DNA of 64,000 bases, taken from NCBI GenBank assembly GCA_007922305.1, contig ML677335.1:38012642-38076641 (forward strand), read 5' to 3'. Shown here piece after piece: positions 1 to 10,422 of the stretch (position 1 is the first letter of the stretch; every line of letters begins with the position of its first letter). A program made the position numbers and the translations under genes. This stretch comes from Dermatemys mawii (lineage: Eukaryota; Chordata; Testudines; Dermatemydidae). The notes beneath the pieces were generated by a model. That model ran no database searches, was not told the origin of the DNA, and saw only the letters and a program-made list of their open reading frames with translations.

Positions 1-689
1 ATAGCAACAGCACACCCTGGGACCATATTCAGGGGAGCTGTGTAATGCCCACCCACTGGGGAACAGCTGGCTGTGGAGACTGCGGCAGAATGGAAGGGAT
101 AGGAGCTGCCCCTGAGCTCAGTAAGTTTCTGGCTCCATTTTAATGTTTATTAATACAGTAATGGGAAGGATTTCCATTCTATGAACCAATGCAAAATTAG
201 AGGCCCTACCTAGCAGCTTGTATCCACTAATGCCAGATCGTATGCCACTAGCAGTTTGGCTTCCCTCACTCCCCATTAAAGTGGTGAACACAAAATGCAA
301 ACGAGTAAAAATGCCTTCAAAGGTAATTTTAATTTGAGATGGCATAGATTTTTGCTAGGGCATTCCTGTTTCTTAAAAATAATAACCTTACATTGCCATG
401 CCTGTAAGTACACTGTGCTGTAGCCACTCAATAGTGTAACGAGCCCCATGGCAACACTGAGCCGAGGGGAGGGGAGGTGGAAAATGTTTTCCATTTACAA
501 TCTCATCCATTTCAGTTACAGGCAGTCCATAGGTGACAAAATCGTTTCTGGACAAAATTTCAAAACCCAGTTGAATTTGGCACAGATGTGGTGCAGGGGA
601 GGGAAGGGAGTAAGGAGGATGGCTGTGGGATTCAATGTGTTTACATGGAACCACAGGTCTCAGCCATGAGGAAGCTAATTCATCATCCC
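1..689. other. Single-copy sequence, no gene seen
   Basis: No convincing coding frame, RNA gene or interspersed repeat is visible. The longest frames are below 90 codons and low in complexity. It leads directly into the CR1 fragment that follows. Confidence 0.5.
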
Positions 690-980
690 GTTGATTCTAG
701 ACTGTTCTCAGTGGTACCAGATGACAGAACAAGGAGTAATGGTCTCAAGCTGCAGGAGGGAGGTTTAGGTTGGATATTAGGAAAAACTTTTTCACTAGGA
801 GGGTGGTGAAGCTCTGGAATGGGTTACCTAGGGAGGTGGTAGAATCTCCTTCTTTGGAGGTTTCTAAGGTCAGGCCTGACAAAGCCCTGACTCGGATGAC
901 TTAGTTAGGGATTGGTACTGCTTTGAGACAGGGGGTTAGACTAGATGAGGTCTCTTCCAACCCTGATATTCTATGATTCC
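690..980 (+). repeat. CR1 LINE 3' end (5'-truncated)
   Basis: The segment follows the CR1 3' region from gactgttctcagtggtacca through ggttggatattaggaaaaac to the terminal gatattctatgattc. It covers the end of ORF2 and the short 3' UTR, and the typical tail of short ATTCTATGA-type repeats is reduced to one unit. Truncation to about 290 bp is the usual result of incomplete target-primed reverse transcription. It is a non-functional fossil inserted in the plus orientation. Confidence 0.9.
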
Positions 981-1056
981 ATCAAGAATTGTGACCTAGT
1001 TCTGGAGGCTGAGAGCTGCAAACTGTTCCATATTCAAGCAAGAACTCTAGCTAGAT

Positions 1057-1364
1057 CAGGGGTCAGTAACCTTTCAGAAGTGGTGTGCCAAGTCTCCATT
1101 TATTCACTCAGATTTTAGGTTTTGCATGCCAGTAATACATGCTAACATTTGTAGAAGGTCTCTTTCTATAAGTCTAATATATTGCTAAACTATTGTTGTA
1201 TGGAAAGTAAATAAGGTTTTCAAAAGGTTTAAGCTGCTTCATTTAAAATTAAATTAAAATGCAGAGCCCCACAGACTGTGGCCACGACCCGGGCAGTTTC
1301 AGTGCCACTGAAAATATGCCCTCATGCCACCTTTGGCATATGTGCCATAGGTTGCCTACCCCTG
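1057..1364 (+). mobile_element. hAT-like non-autonomous DNA transposon
   Basis: The element starts caggggtcagtaacctttc and ends ggttgcctacccctg, imperfect terminal inverted repeats of about 15 bp. The interior is AT-rich (ttaaaattaaattaaaatgc) and ends in a small hairpin, ctttggcatatgtgcc. The same family recurs, truncated, at 48663. No transposase is encoded, so mobilisation would have needed a source in trans. A clear 8-bp target duplication is not preserved. The hAT assignment rests on the ends and remembered family consensus. Confidence 0.8.
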
Positions 1365-1694
1365 TGATAGTCAGGCACATTACAGGGAAAGGCACATTTT
1401 CCAGGGCCAGCTCAATAGCTGACCTGCTCACTCCTCTCATAGATGTGATGTTCAGTCATTATACATTTGAACACTTGGGTTTAATCCACTACAGGTTTCC
1501 CAACAACAATTTGGAACAGTATCTCCCTTTGGCAATGGGCACAACAAGAACTCTTATGTCTTCCAAAATGCAGAAGTCCTGAAATGATAGAAAAAGCTTT
1601 TGTAGCATAGCCATGGGCAGTACTCCCTCCACACACTCAAGTAATTTTGCAAATTTTTAGAAAACAAAAAAAAACACCTTTACATTTTAAATTT
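1365..1694. other. Single-copy spacer
   Basis: No gene or repeat is recognised between the hAT-like element and the Harbinger region. A short A-rich run lies near 1662-1677. Confidence 0.4.
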
Positions 1695-1817
1695 AACACA
1701 ATCACTTATCAAATGTGGGGTGGTGGGCGGGGAGTTAATTCACCATATGGATTGATGTAAGGAACAGGCTGAGGTGTGGAGTGATGTAGACTGTTGTATT
1801 GAAGAACGGTGTTTGCA
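1695..1817 (+). repeat. Left arm of 123-bp inverted repeat
   Basis: This arm is the reverse complement of 2905-3027 with about three mismatches in 123 bp. The shared core includes ggtggtgggcggggagtta and caccatatggattgatgtaa. The arms flank the Myb-like remnant. Because the right arm lies internally, between the two gene ends of the Harbinger element, the left arm is probably an inverted duplicate rather than a normal transposon terminus. Confidence 0.9.
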
Positions 1818-1978
1818 GTCTCTGCACTTCTCTCACTGCTACTAACCAGACCATGTTGAGGGAACTTATGTGGTCTGAAGCACCTCTCTCACTATGTACA
1901 GAAGTTCAGTTTGGAAAAGTAACAATTTAAAACCTTTAAATTCAACAGGGATTTATTCTGTGCTCCTCCACTGAGCTA

Positions 1979-2440
1979 TTGAAGACAATAACCTTGTCTT
2001 TGTCTTGTCCTATTCCTGGCTCCTTGATCTCTACCAGCTGCAGTACCTCCACAGCTTGCCCACACTGCAGCAGAAGTCTGGGACAAGATACCTTCATGGA
2101 TCATTCCAAGAGGAAGCATTTCAATGATGAACATATGGTTGATGTTCTGAATAGGGCCAAGCAGGAACAATACCAAAGATAGAGGGACTTGTAGCTAAAA
2201 GAAAGGCATCGAAAGAAGCAAGAAAGGCTCAGGCTAGTTGCACAGCTTGAGAAGAGCGTTTTAGCAAGGTAGCAGGCACTAGCTTTGCAGTTCCTGGAAC
2301 AGAAACGGTGGCTAAGGGAGGACGACAGAGCTCAGCAGAAAGAACTGTTTAAGGGGCTCATCTCACTATTGGCTGCAAGAGCACTGACTCCTGCTGCATT
2401 AGCCACACCGCCGCCTGAGTCCCGTACCGGTACCCAATGA
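1979..2440 (+). pseudogene. Decayed Myb/SANT-like partner of Harbinger transposase
   Basis: One frame runs 154 codons from 1979 to the TGA at 2438-2440, broken by three in-frame TAG codons, the first at 2180-2182. The readable part is strongly charged and glutamine/arginine-rich (ERHRKKQERLRLVAQLEKS), a coiled-coil-like tail like the C-terminal half of the Myb-like DNA-binding protein that accompanies PIF/Harbinger transposases. The DNA-binding half is not recognisable. It faces the transposase remnant on the opposite strand, which supports the call. The stops rule out a functional product. Assignment is by composition and context, so it is tentative. Confidence 0.5.
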
Positions 2441-2904
2441 AGAAACCCAGAAACTGGTTGGAAAACTCCATTACTGAGTGACTCAGGCAATCAGGCCCCA
2501 TGTATGACTGGGGAGGGCAACTTTGCTCCTTGAAGCCCTCCATATTGATCCCTCCCCCCGGGGAGTGGGGGGGAAATGCATGGAAAACGAGGAAGGAAGG
2601 GAAAGGAGAACGGGGGGCTAGGAGATGTACAACAGTAAGGAGCTTCTGTTTTGTAGATAGTATAGGTGTTTACACTTCTTTATGCACTAGTCTGTTTGTT
2701 GTGACTTTTTAAGGTTCTGTTATGGGTGTTTCAGTGTGGTAATGGCAGCTGGCTTGCCAGGCAATGAGTGAGTGTTGTACTTTCTATTCCATGTTTATAA
2801 ATAAAACTTTTTATTTCATCACCATTTATTGTTATCACTCTATCACAATGAACATTTAAAATAATAAAGGTAAACACAAGATCAGGGACAACTGGTAATT
2901 ATTT
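2441..2904. other. Putative 3' untranslated / internal part of Harbinger element
   Basis: This non-coding stretch separates the Myb-like remnant from the right inverted-repeat arm. It contains a purine-rich tract around 2570-2640 and an AATAAA-type polyadenylation signal near 2800 (tttataaataaaac), well placed for the plus-strand Myb-like gene. Confidence 0.4.
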
Positions 2905-3027
2905 TGCAAACACCGTTCTTCAATACAACGGTCTACATCACTCCACACTTCAGCCTCTTCCTTACATCAATCCATATGGTGAATTAACTCCCCGCCCACC
3001 ACCCCACATTTGATAAGTGATTGTGTT
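2905..3027 (-). repeat. Right arm of 123-bp inverted repeat
   Basis: It is the partner of 1695-1817 in opposite orientation, starting tgcaaacaccgttcttcaat and ending tgataagtgattgtgtt. It lies directly downstream of the minus-strand transposase remnant. Both arms break at the same place (aacacaatc...), which marks a rearrangement junction. No 3-bp TWA duplication typical of Harbinger insertions was confirmed. Confidence 0.9.
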
Positions 3028-3039
3028 ATTCACAACGCA

Positions 3040-3890
3040 CTTTGCAATCAACCCCTCCCCCCACTCAAGGAGCCCCATTCCCATCCTCCACAAGCACATT
3101 CATAAAGGTACTATTCCCCCTCTTCCACTGGACCATGCAAGTCCATGACCTGAGAGCATCAATCATCCCTGACCTCTGTTGCCTGGGTGCATCCAGCTCC
3201 ACTGGTGGTAGATGCCCTTTCTGGCTGTACCAGTTCAGCAGCCCCTTGCTGTTACAGGTCCATTGAGGGGAAAATGGTTCATCTCTGGCTTCACAAAAAG
3301 CAACAGTAATGCATATAGTATTGATGATACTTGACTACAAACAGGGCTGTAGACATCTCTAATGGGATTTCAATCTGCCAAAAGCACACTGAGCTACTGA
3401 GAGTAATTAAACCATCTTTTTCACGGCCTCTTAAATTAGAATATAGTTTCATAAGCCAGGGTAAAAGGATGTATTGTGGGATCTCCCAGAATAATGATGG
3501 GTACAGTAGCTCTATTCATGCCAGTGTCATTTGGTCAGAATAGTATCATGGCCATGAATTAAGATTCTCGATCAGCAAAAAACCCTGGCATCGTGAACTT
3601 TCCCAGCACAACCCATGTTGATATTCATAAATCACCCTCTGTAGTCCATAAGGGCCTACGTAATAATGAAATTGTACCCTCTGCAGTTTCTGTACTCATG
3701 TGGTCCTTGAGGAGGGAAAACCATGGGCACGAGTCCCATCAATGGGCCTCATGCAGTTTGGAAACCCCCATTCTCTCAAAGTCAGCAATTGTATTGAGGT
3801 AGCAGAGAGGTTATGTTGAAAAGGAGATGCTTCAGTAACCATATATTTGCTTATTACAAAAAAAATTGTATATCTACTCATAAATTAAAT
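3040..3890 (-). pseudogene. PIF/Harbinger transposase remnant (HARBI1-like)
   Basis: Minus-strand frames read in order the hallmarks of a Harbinger DDE transposase. A GFPNCMRPIDGT box near 3760-3715 carries the first catalytic Asp. A KVHDARVF box near 3603-3580 carries the second Asp. An ILGDP box lies near 3500-3480, CAFGRLKS near 3390-3365, and a C-terminal stretch near 3290 resembles the family's cysteine-glutamate tail. The frame shifts several times and has internal stops, and the residues that normally hold the catalytic Glu just before AFGRLK appear deleted. The N-terminal part is missing. The gene is dead. It converges on the Myb-like remnant, the two-gene arrangement of PIF/Harbinger elements. 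Confidence 0.8.
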
Positions 3891-4039
3891 ATGTAAGTTT
3901 CCCTAACTACTTTCTCAGGTAGAGTGTATTTAATGGATGAGCAGTTGGTGTGATGAGGCCATTGCACAACTTGGTGACCAGCACTGTCTTTTCATTTCCT
4001 TGTGCTTCCTCCCATCTGTTTGTTGTATCCCCATCAGTC
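3891..4039. other. Spacer; expected far end of Harbinger element not identified
   Basis: No terminal inverted repeat or TWA duplication could be recognised where the right end of the Harbinger element should be. Confidence 0.3.
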
Positions 4040-4170
4040 ATCTCTTGTCTTAGACTTAGATTGTAAGCTCTTTTGGAAAAGAACCGTCTATTTGTGATGT
4101 GTTTGTAAAATACCAAGCAAAATCCATTTCCCCATTCATGACTGCAGCTTCTCAATACCATTGAATATAC
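4040..4170 (+). repeat. L2-like / MIR-type SINE 3' tail
   Basis: The sequence ttagattgtaagctctttt followed by a degenerate gtgatgtgtttgtaaaatac matches the remembered 3' tail shared by L2 and MIR-type SINEs in amniotes (agattgtaagctctttggggcag, then tgtttgtacagc). It is strongly diverged and lacks the tRNA-like head. Confidence 0.65.
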
Positions 4171-5177
4171 AAACAAATAATATGCAGCATGTTTGTGCAC
4201 ACACTGTGTAAATTGCAGATGTTGGGAAAACTTATTTCATGTGTTATTTGCTTGTTATAAGAGGAATACTAATCAATTTCAGTTGGTCAGTGTTAAGGTA
4301 CCAGTGGCTGGGGTGGAGAACAGGTCTAATCAGAGAAGCAACATCATTTTCACTTCTCATTAATATAACAGAAAAGTAACACCATGCTGTATTGAATGGA
4401 AAGTGTGTGAAACATTACTTATTTGATGAGGATTTTGCCTTTTATTAGAATGTTACTGAAAGACTCCACTAAGATTCTGTAGGAAATACATGCCCACATT
4501 CAATTATTTACTTTGAACAGAATAGCACTTAATGCAGGAGATCTCATCAAGATGTAGGAGTAAGAGGATACTACCTGTTTAGGGTGAGATTGAGTTAAAT
4601 ATAAGATCAATGGAAAGAATAGCATTTGAGCTGCTGAGCTCTGCAATAATAACACTGCTACCCCATTAGCAACAATATCAGCGTCAGCACCCAAGATTTC
4701 CAATAGGTGAGTCTCAGCCCAGAAGTGGTCTGCTTATCATTTGGTTGCTTTGCCAGCCACTGCACTGGGAGATGGCTGCCTTTAAAAAAAAAAAAAAATC
4801 ACTAACTTTAGTTTGTTATTGTTTGACTGACGTCACTTCTAATGATTTTTCCAGCATGGCAACTCTAAGGAAACTAACACATACTGATCAGCGTACTGTA
4901 AACAAAACTAGACTCAAATTCCAAGTAGGGCACCACATCCAAATCTGCAGCTTTTCTGCTCTCCCTGAGCCAACTCAAATACTAGACTTCAAGGTATATT
5001 TGCTAGTCACCTTGGAACACCCATCAGAAAGGCCTTGTTAAGCTTCAGCTGAACTTTACGGTGGGACAATCTATTACAGAATAGTAATTCACCCCAGGAA
5101 GCACATGTATGTGAACCATAAGTGTATGCTAGTAAGAAAGTCTGGGATAAAGATATAAGGAAATTATAAGTAAATAT
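4171..5177. other. Single-copy sequence
   Basis: No gene or identifiable transposon is seen. It contains a 15-bp poly(A) run at 4784-4798. The longest frame (98 codons near 4745-5041) starts inside this run and has no recognisable domain. Confidence 0.4.
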
Positions 5178-5892
5178 TGTGACGGAGTCAGACCAGAAGG
5201 ATATAGGAGAGTGCTGGAAGGCAGGTACATTAGTCTCAGGGTGTGCAGGTCCCTGTTCCCTGGATAGCCAAACAAAGGCTACTCCAGGCCAATCAAGACA
5301 CCTGGGGCCAATTAAGAATCTTCTAGAAAGGAGTAGAAACAGCTAGCCTGATTGGGACACCTGAAGCCAATCAGGGACTGGCTGAATCCAGATAAAAACC
5401 TCCCAGTTAGTCAGGTGGGCTGTGGGTGTCAGGAGCTGTGGAAGGAAGTGGTGCTGTTGGTGAGACTGAGTGTTGGACAACATATCATACGCAAGGAAGG
5501 AGGCCCTGAGGTCAGGGTGAAGTGGAGTTTGAAGAAGCGGAGACTGCTGTGGGGAAGTAGCCCAGGGAATTGTATTGTGTTTTGTGGATGAAAGGTCAGC
5601 CATCTTAACTGATACTATTAGGGTCCCTGGGCTGGAGCCCAGAGTAGAGGGTGGGCCTGGGCTCCCCGCTTTCTGCCTCCCCTAATTAGTCTCTGAGATT
5701 GGGAGACAATAGAGACTGTGCCAGGAAGGATAGCTTCTCCTCACTGGTTTGTGATGAAAATGGCTCAATAGGCTGTGACCTTGTCTCCAGAGAGAGAAGG
5801 GCTCCGTGGAGGGTCACAGTGAGCCGCTGAGGCTAGTAAAAATCCGCCAGGAAACGCAGGATCCACGAAGATAAGGACAGAGCTTTGTCACA
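5178..5892 (+). mobile_element. Solo LTR of an LTR retrotransposon, with TSD
   Basis: The 715-bp block begins tgtgacggagtcag and ends ctttgtcaca, the TG...CA termini of an LTR with short inverted ends (tgtgac/gtcaca). It is flanked by a perfect 4-bp duplication, atat at 5174-5177 and 5893-5896. The interior includes gggaagtagcccagggaatt and ggtccctgggctggagccc, which I recall from a repeated turtle LTR. A TATA-like gataaaaacc lies near 5391. No internal gag/pol sequence or second LTR is adjacent, so this is the product of LTR-LTR recombination. It could be Gypsy or ERV; a 4-bp duplication does not decide. Confidence 0.8.
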
Positions 5893-5896
5893 ATAT

Positions 5897-7210
5897 GAAC
5901 ATGTTTACACTAAATCTAAGCATGGGGACAATTGAGGGTGGGGAGAGAAGGGAGGGAATAACCTTGATATTGATAAATTCCTGTTTCAAGATGTACACTT
6001 GTACTCTTTTCTCCTCCCCCTGATCCCTAGAATACCCACTGTCATAACAACATAAATCTGCAGGTGGCAAAACATCTTACAAACACTCTCATTCTACAGC
6101 ACTTTAGCTATTCATGGGCCTCCTTCCTGACTACAGCCAGTCCCAGTAACACTGAAAAACTGAGACAATGATTATAATTGCTGGTGCTTCTCAAACCTAA
6201 CAAAATACTTGGGTGACCACAGTGATTCAGTTATTTCGGAAGCAGAATGCATTGACATTCAAAGTAGAGGAAAGGCAGGCAGAATTTTAAATGCATGGTT
6301 GTGTTAATATCAACCACATTATTTTTTAAAATACTGGATTCAAGTTAGCCATTGCATCCAAATAGATATATCACTAATTTATAGTATAGTAGAAGGAAAG
6401 GACAAAAAGAGAACAATCCGAGACAGGTCAACGATTACCGGTATAAACAGAAATGGATCTTAATCGTAGCCACACAAAATGCAAAACTATGCTTCCTCTT
6501 CAATTTACGTTACCCTTGAATTCTCACACAGCAGACCTATAATGCAGCATGTACATAACTGTGCTTTAAGGTCAAGGAATGTGCACATTATTTAGTAGAG
6601 GGTCCAGGACAGCATGGTCTACCAGAGTACAGTTCACACTGGACAGAGAAAGGCTGACCTGACTGCAAATGATTATTCCTGAGTAACAGAAGCCTTTGGG
6701 AGGCTGTGATTGGGTATCACACACCCCACATTTTATTCAAGAAGCAGTCTGGGTTTTCACAGAGACAGAAAAGTCATTTTGTATGGGGTGAATATTTATT
6801 TCCCCCTTTGGTTTGCCAGACTGACAGTCATAGAGGCAGAGCCCTCATTAGAAAAGATAAAGCCCAGGTTCCTACAGTGCAGAATAGAGTGTTTCAACTT
6901 GATTGTTTGGAAAGCCTATGGAGAGCTTTGGATGGTACGAGTGGTGTAAATGCAATGTATTACTATGTATTATTTAATTATTGTAAGGGAACCAGCGACA
7001 ATGCTAATAAGATACTAAATCCGATTCAAACTTCAACCTCCCTGGTAAGACTGTCACGGGCTCCTTGGTTTGCAAAGATAATGGCTGTAACATGGATAGC
7101 TGGCCACTTGCAATGGAATCAGAAGCATACAATAATTTCACAAAAACTCAATAACAGTCAGACAGTGATAACATTTGATTACTATCCCCATGGCACCATA
7201 GCTGAACAAG
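5897..7210. other. Single-copy sequence with an unrecognised 169-codon ORF
   Basis: An open frame at 6706-7215 (plus) is the longest non-repeat ORF here. Its product resembles no family I know, has no clear signal, membrane or repeat structure, and its frame overlaps a second open frame at 6710-6949. The nearby sequence has no CpG-rich promoter or splice context. It is most likely a chance ORF or part of an old repeat. Confidence 0.35.
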
Positions 7211-7447
7211 CATAACCCCTTAAGTGTAGATGCAACCTAGAGCTACTGAAGGGGTTTTTACATTGATGTAGGAACAGTACCTCCCCTCAGTGAGGACAGC
7301 TAGGTTGATAAGAAGCATCCTTCCATCAACCTATCTGTGTCTGCAGCTGGAGTTAGCTCAGCATAGCTAGTTGTTCAGTGATGTGGATGTTTCTAACCCC
7401 TGAGTGCCATAGTTGTCAACCTAAATTTCCAATCTGGACCAGGCTTT
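7211..7447. mobile_element. Degenerate MITE of the 'gtgtaga...' family
   Basis: The segment runs from cccttaagtgtagatgcaac through aggttgataagaagcatcc and cttccatcaacctatctg to tctggaccaggctttt. This resembles a family of short palindromic turtle elements with ends like gtctacacta and tgtagaccaggcc. Inverted words (tagctaggttgat / atcaacctat) support a hairpin MITE. It is diverged and the superfamily is unknown. Confidence 0.55.
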
Positions 7448-9524
7448 TCTTAGGACGGATTTCAAGCAGTGAATCATTTAGAGGTGAAAAGCTTCATAGC
7501 CCCTTGACCACTGAGCCTTCCAGAATTGGGCATTTTCATGTCTGTTCTTTAGAAGGGCACTTCTACTAACTAGGAGATATATAAGACATATCATAAAATG
7601 GCTTGATACTATTAAAATTTCATTTTTATATGCACGTACTGCAGAGAACAACAGTAGGCAGTGATGTAAACATAGAGATGTGGTTTCCTTACCAAGACCA
7701 GATGCGCGTATCTAGAAGTAGAATGAAAAATGAACAGAAATGTCAGTGTAGATCCCACATAATAAATACTACTTTGATTAAGATCACATAACTTGAAAAA
7801 AAAAATTAAGGTGTTTATAAGACGATAGCAGTTTGCTGTTAGACATGACACTTACTTGCCAGGCAACATTAAAAGAAACAGACCAGCTTAACAGCTCCCT
7901 TAATACTTTAAGTGTTCTCTTAACCCTTGGCAAAGACATTTAATTTCTGAGTGCCTGGCAATATTTCTGTAGGCTACCCAGCTCTCTATCTTTTGTCATA
8001 GCTGAAATTTTTTATTACTATTACCCTCAATCATAAAGAATGCACTTTTTCCTTCTTATTTCCCATTCTCAAAGAAGAGGTAGAGATAAATTGAATACCT
8101 GTTAAAAACAACATGATTTAAAACTTTACGACAGAACAAGACTCCTGTTGTACCACCTGGTTAATAAGCTGTCTGTTCATTTATTAGGAACTGTACAGAT
8201 CTGATAGAATTTGGGGGAAAGGGCTGACAGCCCATCATATTTCTAATGGTAAGGTACATCCTGTCTTTCAGTTCATTTTGAATAAAACACAGTTCTACAT
8301 GCCAGCTTTGCAAGTGAGCTGCACAAAGAACAAAGACACTCCGAGGGAGGCTTGTAAAGATCTAAGGCTCTGCAGTGTCTAGAGAAATTTATCTATAACG
8401 AGGCACTGAAGCAGAGTGGCTCATTCTTCCCCTACCCCGCGATTTCTCCCCTCCCTCCTCCACTCGGTACCACCTTCTTTAGAGCAACACTGTCTGAAGG
8501 AAGGTTAGCAGAAGGTAATCAGTCTTCGAGATGGGGAGGAGGAGTGGGGGATGCCTTACGTGAGTGGCTAAAGGGAGGAAGCTGATCTTAATGGATAGCA
8601 TCTCTAACTGTTCTCCGGTTGGCTTTTTCAGATTCACTGAAGAAGAAAAACAACTCTTAGCTTGATCTGAAAGAAAATGGAGGGGACGTAGGGGAAGAGA
8701 AAACCCTTAAGAGTTGTGTTTCACTGCAGCATAAAGTAGTCTTTGAAAAGAGTTCTTGCAGCACAGAAGCTAAAAGTAACAAAGGTAGCTTTTAGTGCCC
8801 TTCCTGGATGCTTTACTACCTCCTCACCAGGGTCTCCATTAAAATCCTATTTAAGTTTAAGTTGCTGGCTGGTTGCAATGGTAAAGTGGCACCCCTGGGA
8901 TGCTGCCCGATGTGATTAAAAAGCACACCGCAGAGTGTCACAAATTGCCGCTTTTTTTGACTGAAAATACTTATGCTCAAAAAAATCCTGCATTTAGATT
9001 GAAATCTATTGTGTGTAAAAAAAAAAACCCTTGTGTTCTTGGGAGGGGACCGAGGTGGGGATGGGAAGGACACAGCACTAAGTAGTGGAACCCCAGATAA
9101 AGACTGGGCAAGTGGTTTGCTTTGATAAAATACCACTTGCCCACTGAAGAGCTTACCTGCCAAATACCCAATAAAAGGGAATTTTCAACATCAAAGAAAG
9201 GCAGCCCTTGTTCTCTCTGATCTGACTTTTACCATTTTTTCCTGGATGCTGATTGTGACCTTCTGAGACTAGAGCAAAAACATCATATCTATAATTATTT
9301 GTTACTTTTATTGCAGTAACCTTGAGAGGCCTCAACTGGCCATTGTACAAACACCTCCCCAATGAGCTCACAACCTAATACAATGATCCTGCAAAGGCTT
9401 AAGCACAAGATTAACTTTATGCATCAAGAGCAATGTCAGCATGTGCCTATCTTTGCAGAATTGGGGTTAAAATAGAAATATCCAGCGAAGGGAGACTGTG
9501 AGAAAAGATGCATTATCACAAAGA
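7448..9524. other. Single-copy sequence
   Basis: About 2 kb free of recognisable transposons. It contains A-rich runs (7794-7805, 9017-9027), a pyrimidine-rich patch near 8425-8465 and a possible splice acceptor near 8604-8631 that is described as a finding. Frames up to 115 codons on the minus strand near 8816-9163 have no recognisable domain. Confidence 0.4.
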
Positions 9525-9640
9525 GAGAACTCAGACACAGAGAGGCTAAGTGACTTGACCAAGGTTACACACAAAGTATGTGGCAGAACAAGAAACTGAA
9601 CCTAGAGCTCCCAAGTCCCAGTCCTGTGCCTTGATTATTT
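9525..9640 (-). repeat. MIR-type SINE
   Basis: It reads gacacagagaggctaagtga then cttgaccaaggttacacaca and a tail resembling accca-ggtctcccaagtccc. This is the reverse complement of the MIR core and part of its tRNA-like head. The copy is an old Pol III-derived retroposon with no function visible. Confidence 0.85.
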
Positions 9641-9821
9641 AATTTACAGTTTTACATTTTTAAAATACAGCCATATTCATAAAAACATCTTTCCTCTTAG
9701 TTAATGTTTAGTCAGCCCTGTTTATGAATCCTTAGCTGCAATACACCTTGAACAGTATAGGTTGTGCAACAAGTTTAACTTAAAAATGTTACAAAAACAT
9801 CAAATTAAGGTTCATCTAAAT

Positions 9822-10422
9822 CAGCATTTCTCAAAATATGGTGCTGGCCTACCTAGGGAGGCACGGGAATGTGTCAAGAGAAATGCAAGCTGTGCGCCTT
9901 TTTTCATTATTCTTTTTTAAAGAGTGCTGGCTGTCAGCCCCAGGTGGCTGGAGCTTGTGCAGAATGGTAGCACACATCTGGGAGGAGAGGACAAAGGGGA
10001 CAGCCAGAGCCCCACCAACCTGGGGCTGACAGCCTGCCACCCAGGCTCTCCGCCCCTCCTCCCCCACCGCCTCTAAACCCCACCAGGAAGCAGTCTGGGA
10101 TCAGGCTCTGCCCCCGCCCCCCCCAACACAAACAAAATCCCTCACCTGGAGCCAGCAGAGCTCCGGCTATGACACAGCAGTGCAGAAGTAAGCGTGGCAG
10201 TGGGGCGCTAAGTCTGCCATGAAAAGTAATATTGACAAATTGCCACCCTTACTTCTGTGCTGCTGCTGGCACGGCGCTGGCTTCAGAGCTATGCACCTGG
10301 CCAACAGCTGCTGCTCTCCACTCTGCCTTCAGAGCTGAGTGGTGGTATATGTACTTGGGGGGGTGGGAGGTGTGTGTGTAAAGGATTACAGACATAAAGA
10401 AGGGGGCAATCAAATAAGTTTG
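9822..10422 (+). mobile_element. hAT-like non-autonomous element with GC-rich core
   Basis: The left end is cagcatttctcaaaatatgg. The right end is a shortened aataagtttg that has lost the final bases of gtttgagaaccactg. Flanking octamers atctaaat (9814-9821) and atctaatt (10423-10430) agree at 7 of 8 positions, the TSD length expected for hAT. The core contains a hairpin between gcagaagtaagcgtggcag near 10175 and the complementary tgccacccttacttctgtgc near 10243. No transposase is present. Confidence 0.75.

Noticed and set aside
6706..7215. 169-codon plus-strand open frame
   Set aside because: No domain, signal or membrane segment is recognisable and there is no promoter or splice context. 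It ends at the start of a MITE. Kept only as a note in the spacer entry.
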